A stretch of DNA of 32,413 nucleotides, taken from an uncultured Prevotella sp. (GTDB lineage: Bacteria; Bacteroidota; Bacteroidia; Bacteroidales; Bacteroidaceae). The position numbers and the translations under genes were made by a program. A model generated the notes under the pieces. That model saw only the letters and a list, made by a program, of their open reading frames with translations, did not search any database and was not told the origin of the DNA. Positions 14,273 through 21,417 of this stretch are shown piece by piece. Location: NCBI GenBank assembly GCA_900555035.1, contig USJX01000030.1:1-32413 (forward strand), given 5' to 3'. Numbering within the stretch: position 1 is the first letter of the stretch; each line of letters starts with the position of its first letter.

Positions 14273-15634
14273 ATGGGAATTAAAATGAATTTTAAGTCAC
14301 AATTGTGTGCTGCAATCCTTACTTTGGGTTGCTCTTGCCTGACGGCTAACGCTATCGTTACTAAAGATGTTGTCAAGGAAAGCAAGGCACAGGCTCAGCA
14401 TTATCAGCCTTCTCCAGAGAACTTGGAATCTAGAAAGCAGTTTCAAGATGATAAGTTCGGTATCTTCCTGCATTGGGGATTGTATAGCATGCTCGCCACC
14501 GGCGAATGGACAATGACCAACAAGGATTTGAACTATAAGGAGTATGCCAAGCTGGCTGGCGGTTTCTATCCTTCTAAGTTTGATGCTGCCAAATGGGTGG
14601 CTGCCATCAAGACTTCGGGTGCCAAGTACATCTGCTTCACCACTCGCCACCACGAGGGATTCTCTATGTTCAAGACCAAGTATTCTGATTATAATATTGT
14701 AGATGCTACTCCTTTCCGCCGCGACATCGTGAAGGAGCTGGCGGATGAGTGCCACAAGCAGGGCATCGCTTTGCACCTTTATTACTCTCATATTGACTGG
14801 TATCGCGAGGATGCCGTTTGGGGAAGAACGGGTAGAGGTACCGGTCGCCCTAACCCAAAGGGTAACTGGAAGAGCTATTATCAGTTTATGAACAATCAGC
14901 TTACTGAGCTTCTTACCAACTACGGTAAGGTGAGATGTATCTGGTTTGACGGATGGTGGGATCAGGATCAGAATCCTAACTTCGATTGGCAGTTGCCAGA
15001 GCAGTATGCGCTTATCCATCGCCTGCAGCCAGGCTGCCTGATTGTAAACAACCATCACTCTTCTCCTTTCGAGGGTGAGGATGTTCAGGCTTTCGAGCGT
15101 GATCTTCCTGGAGAGAATAAGGCAGGATTGTCGGGTCAGGACATCAGCCGCCTGCCTCTTGAAACCTGCGAGACTATGAACGGCATGTGGGGTTATAAGA
15201 TTACCGACCAGGATTATAAATCTACCAAGACTTTGATTCATTATCTGGTGAATGCAGCTGGTAAGAATGCCAACCTGCTGATGAACATCGGCCCTCAGCC
15301 AGATGGCGAACTGCCTGCAGTTGCCTTGGAGCGTTTGGCAGAAATGGGAGAGTGGATGAAGATTTATGGTGAGACCATTTATGGTACCCGCGGTGGCATC
15401 GTGGCTCCTCACGATTGGGGTGTTACCACCCAGAAGGGAAACCGTCTCTTTGTTCATATTCTGAACTTGAAGGATAAGTGTCTCTTCTTGCCTCTTGGAA
15501 ACCAGAAGGTGAAGAAGGCTTTCGATTTTGCCAGCAAGAAACCTGTGAAGATTCAGAAGTGCGAAGGTGGTGTGGTTTTGAACCTTGGTGAGGTTCCTAC
15601 AGAAATGGATAAGGTTGTGGAAATCGCACTTTAA
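14273..15634 (+). CDS. GH29 alpha-L-fucosidase, exported
   Basis: A retaining exo-glycosidase that removes alpha-L-fucose from glycans, probably in the periplasm. The 453-residue protein has a signal peptide (NFKSQLCAAILTLGCS, cleaved near ANA). Family 29 motifs follow: FGIFLHWGLYS near residue 62, CFTTRHHEGFSMF near 121, HLYYSHIDWYRED near 168, and IWFDGWWDQD, whose Asp226 is the expected nucleophile. Another possible start is ATG 14285 (439+ residues fewer by four), which also fits the signal peptide. No sus-type transporter or sulfatase is beside it, so it is a stand-alone enzyme for host or dietary fucosylated glycans. A terminator follows. Confidence 0.94.
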   Translation: MGIKMNFKSQLCAAILTLGCSCLTANAIVTKDVVKESKAQAQHYQPSPENLESRKQFQDDKFGIFLHWGLYSMLATGEWTMTNKDLNYKEYAKLAGGFYPSKFDAAKWVAAIKTSGAKYICFTTRHHEGFSMFKTKYSDYNIVDATPFRRDIVKELADECHKQGIALHLYYSHIDWYREDAVWGRTGRGTGRPNPKGNWKSYYQFMNNQLTELLTNYGKVRCIWFDGWWDQDQNPNFDWQLPEQYALIHRLQPGCLIVNNHHSSPFEGEDVQAFERDLPGENKAGLSGQDISRLPLETCETMNGMWGYKITDQDYKSTKTLIHYLVNAAGKNANLLMNIGPQPDGELPAVALERLAEMGEWMKIYGETIYGTRGGIVAPHDWGVTTQKGNRLFVHILNLKDKCLFLPLGNQKVKKAFDFASKKPVKIQKCEGGVVLNLGEVPTEMDKVVEIAL

Positions 15635-15656
15635 GCCTGTGTGAATAACATATTGG

Positions 15657-15704
15657 AAAAGTGTCGTAATCTTTTGAAAACAAAGAGATTGCGACACTTT
15701 TTTA
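15657..15704 (+). terminator. Intrinsic terminator of the fucosidase gene
   Basis: Arms 15657-15672 and 15686-15701 pair over 16 positions. The single non-Watson-Crick pair is U-G in plus RNA but A-C in minus RNA. A T-run follows. It may also stop transcripts arriving from cutC on the other strand. Confidence 0.85.
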
Positions 15705-15740
15705 TCGGTGGAAAACTTTACCCCCAAGGGTTTGCTAACA

Positions 15741-16532
15741 TTACCCCAAAAGGTTGGCGATGGTTTGTTTCACTCTTTCTGCCGAGGTAACAGGCGAGTT
15801 GGCTTCATCGGCTCCCTCAGCACCCATATAAACATTGGTATTGAGCTGCTTCATCTTGCTAGGTACATTTACTCTTGCCGAGAAGTGATATTCGTGAATA
15901 TCGGTGGCATCGAAGATGGTGCGGATGTTATCCTCGTTCACACCACAACCGGCAAGGAGGATGATGCGTCCTGCAGCAATCTTTTTGAGTTCTGCAAGAA
16001 GAGCCACACCTTCTACAGCCTTGGGTTGCTGACCCGATGTAAGGATGCGGTCGCAACCCAGGGAGATGATATCTTCCAAAGCCTTCTGAGGGTTGGCTGC
16101 ACGGTCGAAGGCACGATGGAATGTTACGCTCATCGGCTTTAATTCGCTATCACCTTTTGCCAATTCCACGAGTCGGCGATTGGCTTCCATATCCACTTCG
16201 CCATCCTCTGTAAGGCATCCGATAACCACGCCATCTACACCGAGTTCTCGGCAAAGGCGGATATCTTCTTCCATGCGTTCAATTTCCAAAGGAGTATAGA
16301 GGAAATCACCACCACGAGGGCGGATGATGACATGGAGCTTGGTCTCGTTCAATAACTTGCGGGCCACTTTTATCTCGCCATACGAAGGTGTTGTGCCTCC
16401 TTCAGGTATGCCTGCGCATAGTTCCACACGGTTGGCGCCTCCCTCCTGTGCTGCCAAACAGCTCTCAACGCTGTTGGCGCATATTTCGAACTTAAAATCA
16501 TCTCTGTTCATAGTTTCTAATTTTTCTTTCAT
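15741..16532 (-). CDS. cutC: CutC family protein
   Basis: CutC is a cytoplasmic TIM-barrel protein linked to copper homeostasis; its biochemical role is still unsettled. The 263-residue protein shows the family signature: FEICANSVESCLAAQEGGAN followed by RVELC, then LHVIIRPRGGDFLY, VTFHRAFDRA, ILTSGQ and LLAGCGVN. ATG 16511 (MNRDDFKFEICANS) is an equally good start and would remove seven residues. It converges with the fucosidase gene and diverges from the transglutaminase-like gene. No copper transporter is nearby. Confidence 0.94.
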   Translation of the reverse strand: MKEKLETMNRDDFKFEICANSVESCLAAQEGGANRVELCAGIPEGGTTPSYGEIKVARKLLNETKLHVIIRPRGGDFLYTPLEIERMEEDIRLCRELGVDGVVIGCLTEDGEVDMEANRRLVELAKGDSELKPMSVTFHRAFDRAANPQKALEDIISLGCDRILTSGQQPKAVEGVALLAELKKIAAGRIILLAGCGVNEDNIRTIFDATDIHEYHFSARVNVPSKMKQLNTNVYMGAEGADEANSPVTSAERVKQTIANLLG

Positions 16533-16596
16533 TTTAGTTACTTGATTTCTTTCTAATTCTTTTCTCTTTTTTTACTCGATTTCTCGAATTTTTCTG

Positions 16597-16604
16597 CAAA
16601 GATA
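16597..16604 (-). promoter_or_regulatory. Candidate -7 box for cutC
   Basis: TATCTTTG on the minus strand matches the -7 consensus, 64 nt upstream of the cutC start. No good TTTG is found at the expected -33 distance. Confidence 0.5.
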
Positions 16605-16648
16605 ACATTTTTTCTTTTGGGATAGCCATTATTTCGAAAAAAAAACAT

Positions 16649-16656
16649 TATTTTTG
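16649..16656 (+). promoter_or_regulatory. Candidate -7 box for the transglutaminase-like gene
   Basis: TATTTTTG on the plus strand matches the -7 consensus, 71 nt upstream of the ATG at 16728. The -33 element is unclear. Confidence 0.5.
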
Positions 16657-16727
16657 CAGAAAGTTTAAATCGAAATGTCAATATATTAACTGGATTATAG
16701 TAACAGAATTTAAAACGCTAACTAACA

Positions 16728-19469
16728 ATGAGAAAATTTTTAGTAATGTTAGCTGTCTTGTTTTTAGCCTCTTGGCAGACAATGATGGCGGCAAATGACC
16801 ATTTCATTACCGATGCAGCTTATCGCACGAAAGTGGAAACGGCCTTTAAACAGAAGGTTAATCTGGTGGGTAAGCAGTTTTACGACCAGAAGATGCTTAA
16901 GCAGCAGAAAGCTACTGGCGATGAGCAGGGTGCCTTGCAGTTCCTCTATGCCTACATGCCTGTGGCTGATGTCACCGACTATCCTACCAGCTTCTTCCTG
17001 GAGAATGTGCGCACCAGTTTCGAGGCACGCAACCAGATGGCTTGGGGTAACAAGGTACCAGAGTTGCTCTTCCGTCACTTCGTTCTCCCTGTTCGCATCA
17101 ACAATGAGAATCTGGATAATTCACGCATGGTGTTCTTCAAGGAATTGAAGGAGCGTGTAAAGGGATTGGGAATGAAGGAAGCCATCCTCGAGGTGAACCA
17201 CTGGTGCCACGAGTTGGTAACTTATCAGCCATCTGACGGCAGAACTTCTGCGCCGCTTTCTACCATCCGTTCGGCTTACGGACGATGTGGCGAGCAGAGT
17301 ACTTTCACCGTGGCTGCCTTGAGAGCCATCGGCATTCCTGCACGACAGGTTTATACCCCTTGTTGGGCACATACCGACGATAACCATGCCTGGGTTGAGG
17401 CTTGGGCAGATGGTACCTGGTATTTCCTGGGTGCCTGTGAGCCGGAAGCAGTGTTGAATCTGGCTTGGTTTAATGCTCCTGCCTCTCGTGCCATGCTGAT
17501 GCATACCAAGGCATTCGGCGATTATAATGGTCCTGAGGAAGTGATGCTCCGCACCTCTAACTATACCGAAATCAATCTCATCGACAACTATGGTTCTTCT
17601 GCCCGGATCGATTTCTCTATCGAAGATGCAGCCGGCAACCCAGTGGATGGTGCAAGAGTGGATTTCAAGATATATAACTATGCGGAGTTCTGCACCGTGG
17701 TAACTAAATATACCTTGGCAGATGGCAAGACCTTCCTTTCGGCTGGTAAGGGCGACATGATGATCTGGGCTTCCAAGGGTGGCAAGTATGGCTTTGCCAA
17801 GGCATCCTTCGGCAAGGATAAGAACATCGTTATCCGCCTGAACCATGAGGTTGGAGCAGATGCCATGCAGAAGGAAGTATTCTTCCGCGATTCTTTCGAT
17901 ATCGTTCCTCCTCCAGAGCGTGCCAATATTCCTGAAGTTTCGCCAGAGGCAAGAGCCAAGAACCTGGAGCGCTTTGCCTACGAGGATTCTATCCGCCACG
18001 CTTATCTTGCCACCTTTTATAATAAGGAGAGTGCATTGGCTACCTTGAAGGCCAACGGATTGATAGAGGAGCAGAATATTACCAGAAATGGTGTAACTTT
18101 CCTGGCTGCTAAGGGCGAGAAGCTTACTGCATCGGATGCAAACGGGAAAATCTCAGCCAAGGCTCAGAAGATGATAGATTTCCTGGTGGCATCTAGTGGA
18201 AATCACAAGGTTATCCTCAGTTTCCTGGTGCAGCATCAGAATCGTCTGGATAGAGCCATCAACTTGCTCTCTACGCTGAGTGCCAAGGACTTGCGAGATA
18301 TGCAGATGGATATTCTGGAGGATAACTTCAATGCCAAGAGCGATGAGTTATCACCGCGTGTGGAAAACGAGATGATTATCACTCCTTTCAAGCAGTTCTT
18401 CGAGAAGGAATTTGCCAAGAAACAGGTGGCTTTCAAGAACAATCCTGGTCTCCTGGTAGAGTGGGTGAAGAAGAACATCAAGATTAATCCTGATAAGAAG
18501 GCATTGCAGATAGCTCAGACTCCTATCGGCGTATATCGCTCTCGTCTTCCAGATGACCGTTCCCGCAAGGTATTCTTTGTGGATGTGGCCAGAAGCTTGG
18601 GCATCGAGGCTCAGGTGGATGCAGTGACCAAGAAGACTCAATACAAGAACCACAAGGGGGGCGAGTGGATTGATGTAGATTTTGAGAATGTTACGCAGGA
18701 GGCTTCTGCCAAGGGTAAGTTCGTGATGGGATATGCGGATAATGGTGCCGTGGATGATCCTAAGTACTATAGTCATTTCACTATCCATCGCATCAATGCC
18801 GATGGTTCAACATCTCTCCTGGAATATCCTGAGGAAGGATGCACCTGGAGCAATACATTTAAGAATGGTGTTGACTTGGATGAAGGCGACTATGCACTGG
18901 TATCAGGCACCAGATTGGCTAATGGTGGCGTGCTTGCAGAAATGCAGATGTTCCATGTAAAGCAGGGGGCAACCACCCAGGTAGAGATGCACTTGCGTAG
19001 TTCTGAGACAGAGATTACCGTGAAGGGTAATTTCAATTCTGAGTCGAAGTTCATCCTCTTGCCAAGCAATCAGGAGGTAAGTCTCTTGAGCCAGACAGGT
19101 CGTGGTTACTTCGTGATGGGATTGATAGGTGTAGGTCAGGAGCCAACCAACCATGCCTTGAAGGACATCGCCAAGGTGGCACAGGTATTTGAAAAGTGGA
19201 ATCGTCCTATCGTTCTCCTGTTCGAGGATGAGGCTTCAGCCAAGAAGTTCAGAATATCAGAGTTCCCTGGCTTGCCAAAGAACATCATTTTCGGTATTGA
19301 CAAGGATGGCTCTTGCCGCAAGGAAGTGGTAGAAAACATGAAGCTTCAGAACAAGAATCTGTTGCCTATCTTCACCATCTCTGATACATTCAATAGAGTG
19401 GTATTCCTCTCTCAGGGTTATACCATCGGATTAGGTGAGCAGTTGGAATCTGTAATCAGAAAGTTGTAA
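16728..19469 (+). CDS. Exported transglutaminase-like protein with thioredoxin-like C-terminal part
   Basis: A 913-residue exported protein (signal peptide FLVMLAVLFLASWQTMMA). The transglutaminase/protease-like core spans about 140-245: Cys187 in YGRCGEQSTFTVAALRAIGIPAR and His220 in DDNHAWVEAW. The usual third residue, Asp in FDP, is replaced by Glu238 in ACEPE. A beta-rich segment follows (about 290-375, IDFSIEDAAGNPVDGARVDF), resembling a carboxypeptidase-regulatory-like domain. The last 150 residues (RPIVLLFEDEASAKKF, then DTFNRVVFLSQGY) resemble a TlpA/thioredoxin fold but lack CxxC, so they are not redox-active. It may be a peptidase or cross-linking enzyme of the envelope; the substrate is unknown. 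It is a single-gene unit with its own promoter box and terminator. Confidence 0.88.
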   Translation: MRKFLVMLAVLFLASWQTMMAANDHFITDAAYRTKVETAFKQKVNLVGKQFYDQKMLKQQKATGDEQGALQFLYAYMPVADVTDYPTSFFLENVRTSFEARNQMAWGNKVPELLFRHFVLPVRINNENLDNSRMVFFKELKERVKGLGMKEAILEVNHWCHELVTYQPSDGRTSAPLSTIRSAYGRCGEQSTFTVAALRAIGIPARQVYTPCWAHTDDNHAWVEAWADGTWYFLGACEPEAVLNLAWFNAPASRAMLMHTKAFGDYNGPEEVMLRTSNYTEINLIDNYGSSARIDFSIEDAAGNPVDGARVDFKIYNYAEFCTVVTKYTLADGKTFLSAGKGDMMIWASKGGKYGFAKASFGKDKNIVIRLNHEVGADAMQKEVFFRDSFDIVPPPERANIPEVSPEARAKNLERFAYEDSIRHAYLATFYNKESALATLKANGLIEEQNITRNGVTFLAAKGEKLTASDANGKISAKAQKMIDFLVASSGNHKVILSFLVQHQNRLDRAINLLSTLSAKDLRDMQMDILEDNFNAKSDELSPRVENEMIITPFKQFFEKEFAKKQVAFKNNPGLLVEWVKKNIKINPDKKALQIAQTPIGVYRSRLPDDRSRKVFFVDVARSLGIEAQVDAVTKKTQYKNHKGGEWIDVDFENVTQEASAKGKFVMGYADNGAVDDPKYYSHFTIHRINADGSTSLLEYPEEGCTWSNTFKNGVDLDEGDYALVSGTRLANGGVLAEMQMFHVKQGATTQVEMHLRSSETEITVKGNFNSESKFILLPSNQEVSLLSQTGRGYFVMGLIGVGQEPTNHALKDIAKVAQVFEKWNRPIVLLFEDEASAKKFRISEFPGLPKNIIFGIDKDGSCRKEVVENMKLQNKNLLPIFTISDTFNRVVFLSQGYTIGLGEQLESVIRKL

Positions 19470-19500
19470 TGCAGTCATCGTACTTGAAATCATAAAATAA

Positions 19501-19535
19501 AAAAGCCCGGGGCAAATGTCCCGGGCTTTTTTATG
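19501..19535. terminator. Bidirectional intrinsic terminator
   Basis: AAAAGCCCGGG (19501-19511) and CCCGGGCTTTT (19520-19530) form a perfect 11-bp GC-rich stem with an 8-nt loop. T follows on plus, and AAAATAA precedes it, giving a U-run on minus. It serves the convergent genes ending at 19469 and 19571. Confidence 0.95.
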
Positions 19536-19570
19536 ATGTTCCTATTCCTGAGTCTTATCGGTAAATCAAC

Positions 19571-20443
19571 TTATTTTCTTACGATAATCGTCTTAATCTC
19601 CACCTGCATATCCTTGTCGGCTGTGCGGTTCTTGGAGAGCCATTTCTGGAAGTCCTCGAACTTCAATTCTCTTGGCAATCCCTCTGCGGCATTGTCTATC
19701 GCCTTGACAAACGGATTTGGAGAACTGATGATGTAGATGTAATTCGTTTCTGAAGCCTTATCGCAAGTCATGGTGTATTCATCAACATCCGTTGGGGCAA
19801 AGAGCGGCAGAGCCGTCTTTTGGTTGAAGAATACATAACGCTTGTTGGCCACTACCTCAACCTTTCCATCTTTTGATGATTGGTATGGCAACAGGCAGTA
19901 GGCATTCTTGTTGTCATCTATCAGATATACCGCCAGATAACCCTTGGTGGCACTCTGATAGGCAAGATAGAGATCATCACCGTTTTTGAAGTTATCTCCT
20001 TCGTTGCGATCTTCTATGCCGTTGCGGAGGATTTTTGCCACGTAGTTGTTTTGCTTAGCCACGATTTCTCGTGCCTTGCCGTTTACGGAGCATTTTACCA
20101 CCAGCATGCCTTGCTCATAGCTGATATCGTACTTAGGTTCGCCAATGGTTTCGAGCCATTCACCCTTCACATCGCTGCTGCTCAGCGATGTGAAATCGGT
20201 ATGTGTAGAACCGTTGGTATTACTCAACATGGTGGCGTTATGCTGTGCCACCACGGTACCAAAAACATCGCCTAGTGCTTGAATCTGTGCACGGCTCAAT
20301 GCCGTTTTTTTAGCTTGTTCCAGCGAAACGTTTTCTGGTGCATGGTAGATATACTCGCCATGCACCTTTTTGGTCTTCTGGGCGTAGCCGGATGAAGCCA
20401 CACCCAGGAGGATGCATATCATCAAGAAGATGTAATGTCTCAT
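19571..20443 (-). CDS. Exported DUF4384-like protein
   Basis: A 290-residue exported protein (signal RHYIFLMICILLGVASSGYA). Residues about 150-235 (GDDLYLAYQSATKGYLAVYL followed by IDDNKNAYCLLPYQS) match the pattern of DUF4384, a beta domain found in envelope proteins and fused to some kinases. The N-terminal part (SLEQAKKTALSRAQIQALGD) resembles the LPP20-type fold seen in the upstream gene product. The frame opens at a TTG (20458), but ATG 20443 gives a normal signal peptide and is preferred. It starts 34 nt after the upstream gene ends, so the two form an operon. The function is unknown. Confidence 0.8.
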   Translation of the reverse strand: MRHYIFLMICILLGVASSGYAQKTKKVHGEYIYHAPENVSLEQAKKTALSRAQIQALGDVFGTVVAQHNATMLSNTNGSTHTDFTSLSSSDVKGEWLETIGEPKYDISYEQGMLVVKCSVNGKAREIVAKQNNYVAKILRNGIEDRNEGDNFKNGDDLYLAYQSATKGYLAVYLIDDNKNAYCLLPYQSSKDGKVEVVANKRYVFFNQKTALPLFAPTDVDEYTMTCDKASETNYIYIISSPNPFVKAIDNAAEGLPRELKFEDFQKWLSKNRTADKDMQVEIKTIIVRK

Positions 20444-20477
20444 AATTGTTTTGTGCAAAGAGGACGAGTATATTTAT

Positions 20478-21164
20478 TTACTTGGTTCCCAATACGTTGT
20501 CGAGCTTCTTGTGCAACTCCTCGCTTTCGTTTTCGAGGCTCTTGCGGATAGCCTGCTTAGCTGCAGCCTTTGCCATCTCTCCGTTGTAAGCGATGCGTAC
20601 AAGTACCTCCTTGTTCTTGTTCTTCAAGGTGCGGAAGCATTCTACCACGGTGATGGTTCTACCGATGCTCTGCATGATGAGGCTCTTGCTGGCCATGATG
20701 CTCTTGGTTACGGTGACTGCTTCTTCCAAAGCGAGCTGCTGTGTAGCCACAGAATTATCTACGAGGGCAGAAACTTCTGTCTGAACCTGTGCTGCAAGAT
20801 TCTGTTTTGCCAATTCCATCGCCTGCATCTTGGCACCATCATAGTTCTCACCAATGCTCATAGCTTCGCCCATCAAGTACTTAGGATACATAGATGAATC
20901 GTATTCCATCTGCATGAGGTATGACTTGTCGAGCTGCTTCTCTAATGGGAGGGCACCTGGTGCTGTTTGCCAACCTTCCTTCTTCAATTTCTTTGCCTCT
21001 TTCTGTGCGGCTTTTGTTGCCTTCGCGTTAAGCTCGGCCTTTGATGCCTTTACAAGTTCTTTACGTTCCTTACGCAAGTCCTTAGTGCTCTGAGATTGAG
21101 CCGATACACTGATAGGTGCTGCCATGAGGCAAAGCAAACCTACTGATAAAAATAGATGTTTCAT
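20478..21164 (-). CDS. Exported LPP20-like protein
   Basis: A 228-residue exported protein (MKHLFLSVGLLCLMAAPISVSAQ). A Lys/Ala/Glu-rich helix follows (residues about 30-65). Then comes a region SIGENYDGAKMQAMELAKQN with LAAQVQTEVSALVDN, which is the helix pattern of LPP20-like proteins. The reading frame is open up to a TTG at 21260, but that start lacks a signal peptide directly behind it. ATG 21164 is preferred; ATG 21182 is possible. A -7-like box TATTTTTG lies at 21318-21311 on the minus strand and a weaker AACCTTTG at 21235-21228. It is followed closely by the DUF4384-like gene. Confidence 0.8.
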   Translation of the reverse strand: MKHLFLSVGLLCLMAAPISVSAQSQSTKDLRKERKELVKASKAELNAKATKAAQKEAKKLKKEGWQTAPGALPLEKQLDKSYLMQMEYDSSMYPKYLMGEAMSIGENYDGAKMQAMELAKQNLAAQVQTEVSALVDNSVATQQLALEEAVTVTKSIMASKSLIMQSIGRTITVVECFRTLKNKNKEVLVRIAYNGEMAKAAAKQAIRKSLENESEELHKKLDNVLGTK

Positions 21165-21351
21165 GAGCTTGAATTTTATCATTATTATTATTACTTTCTG
21201 TGTAAAATCATTATATTTCTCTCTGTGCAAAGGTTGGGAAAATGTGTTAAATGGGTTCAATCATTTTTGTTCTTTTCCTCTTAAAAACCTCTGTTTGATA
21301 GATTTTGCGACAAAAATACAAAAAAATATAGAAAAGAGAGTCCTTTTTCGT

Positions 21352-21398
21352 AAAAAAATGCTGCAAAAGGATAAAAAATGTACCTTTTGCAGCATTTT
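21352..21398 (-). terminator. Intrinsic terminator of polA
   Basis: Arms 21355-21370 and 21383-21398 form a perfect 16-bp stem with a 12-nt loop. Seven A residues at 21352-21358 give a U-run on the minus strand. It begins 19 nt after the polA stop. Confidence 0.92.
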
Positions 21399-21417
21399 GA
21401 TGCTCTTTTATATTAAA

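Noticed and set aside
14297..15727. A 476-codon open frame on the minus strand opposite the fucosidase gene
   Set aside because: It is antisense to a clear GH29 gene with catalytic motifs, crosses that gene's terminator, and shows no recognisable domain. Long antisense frames are common here because of codon bias.
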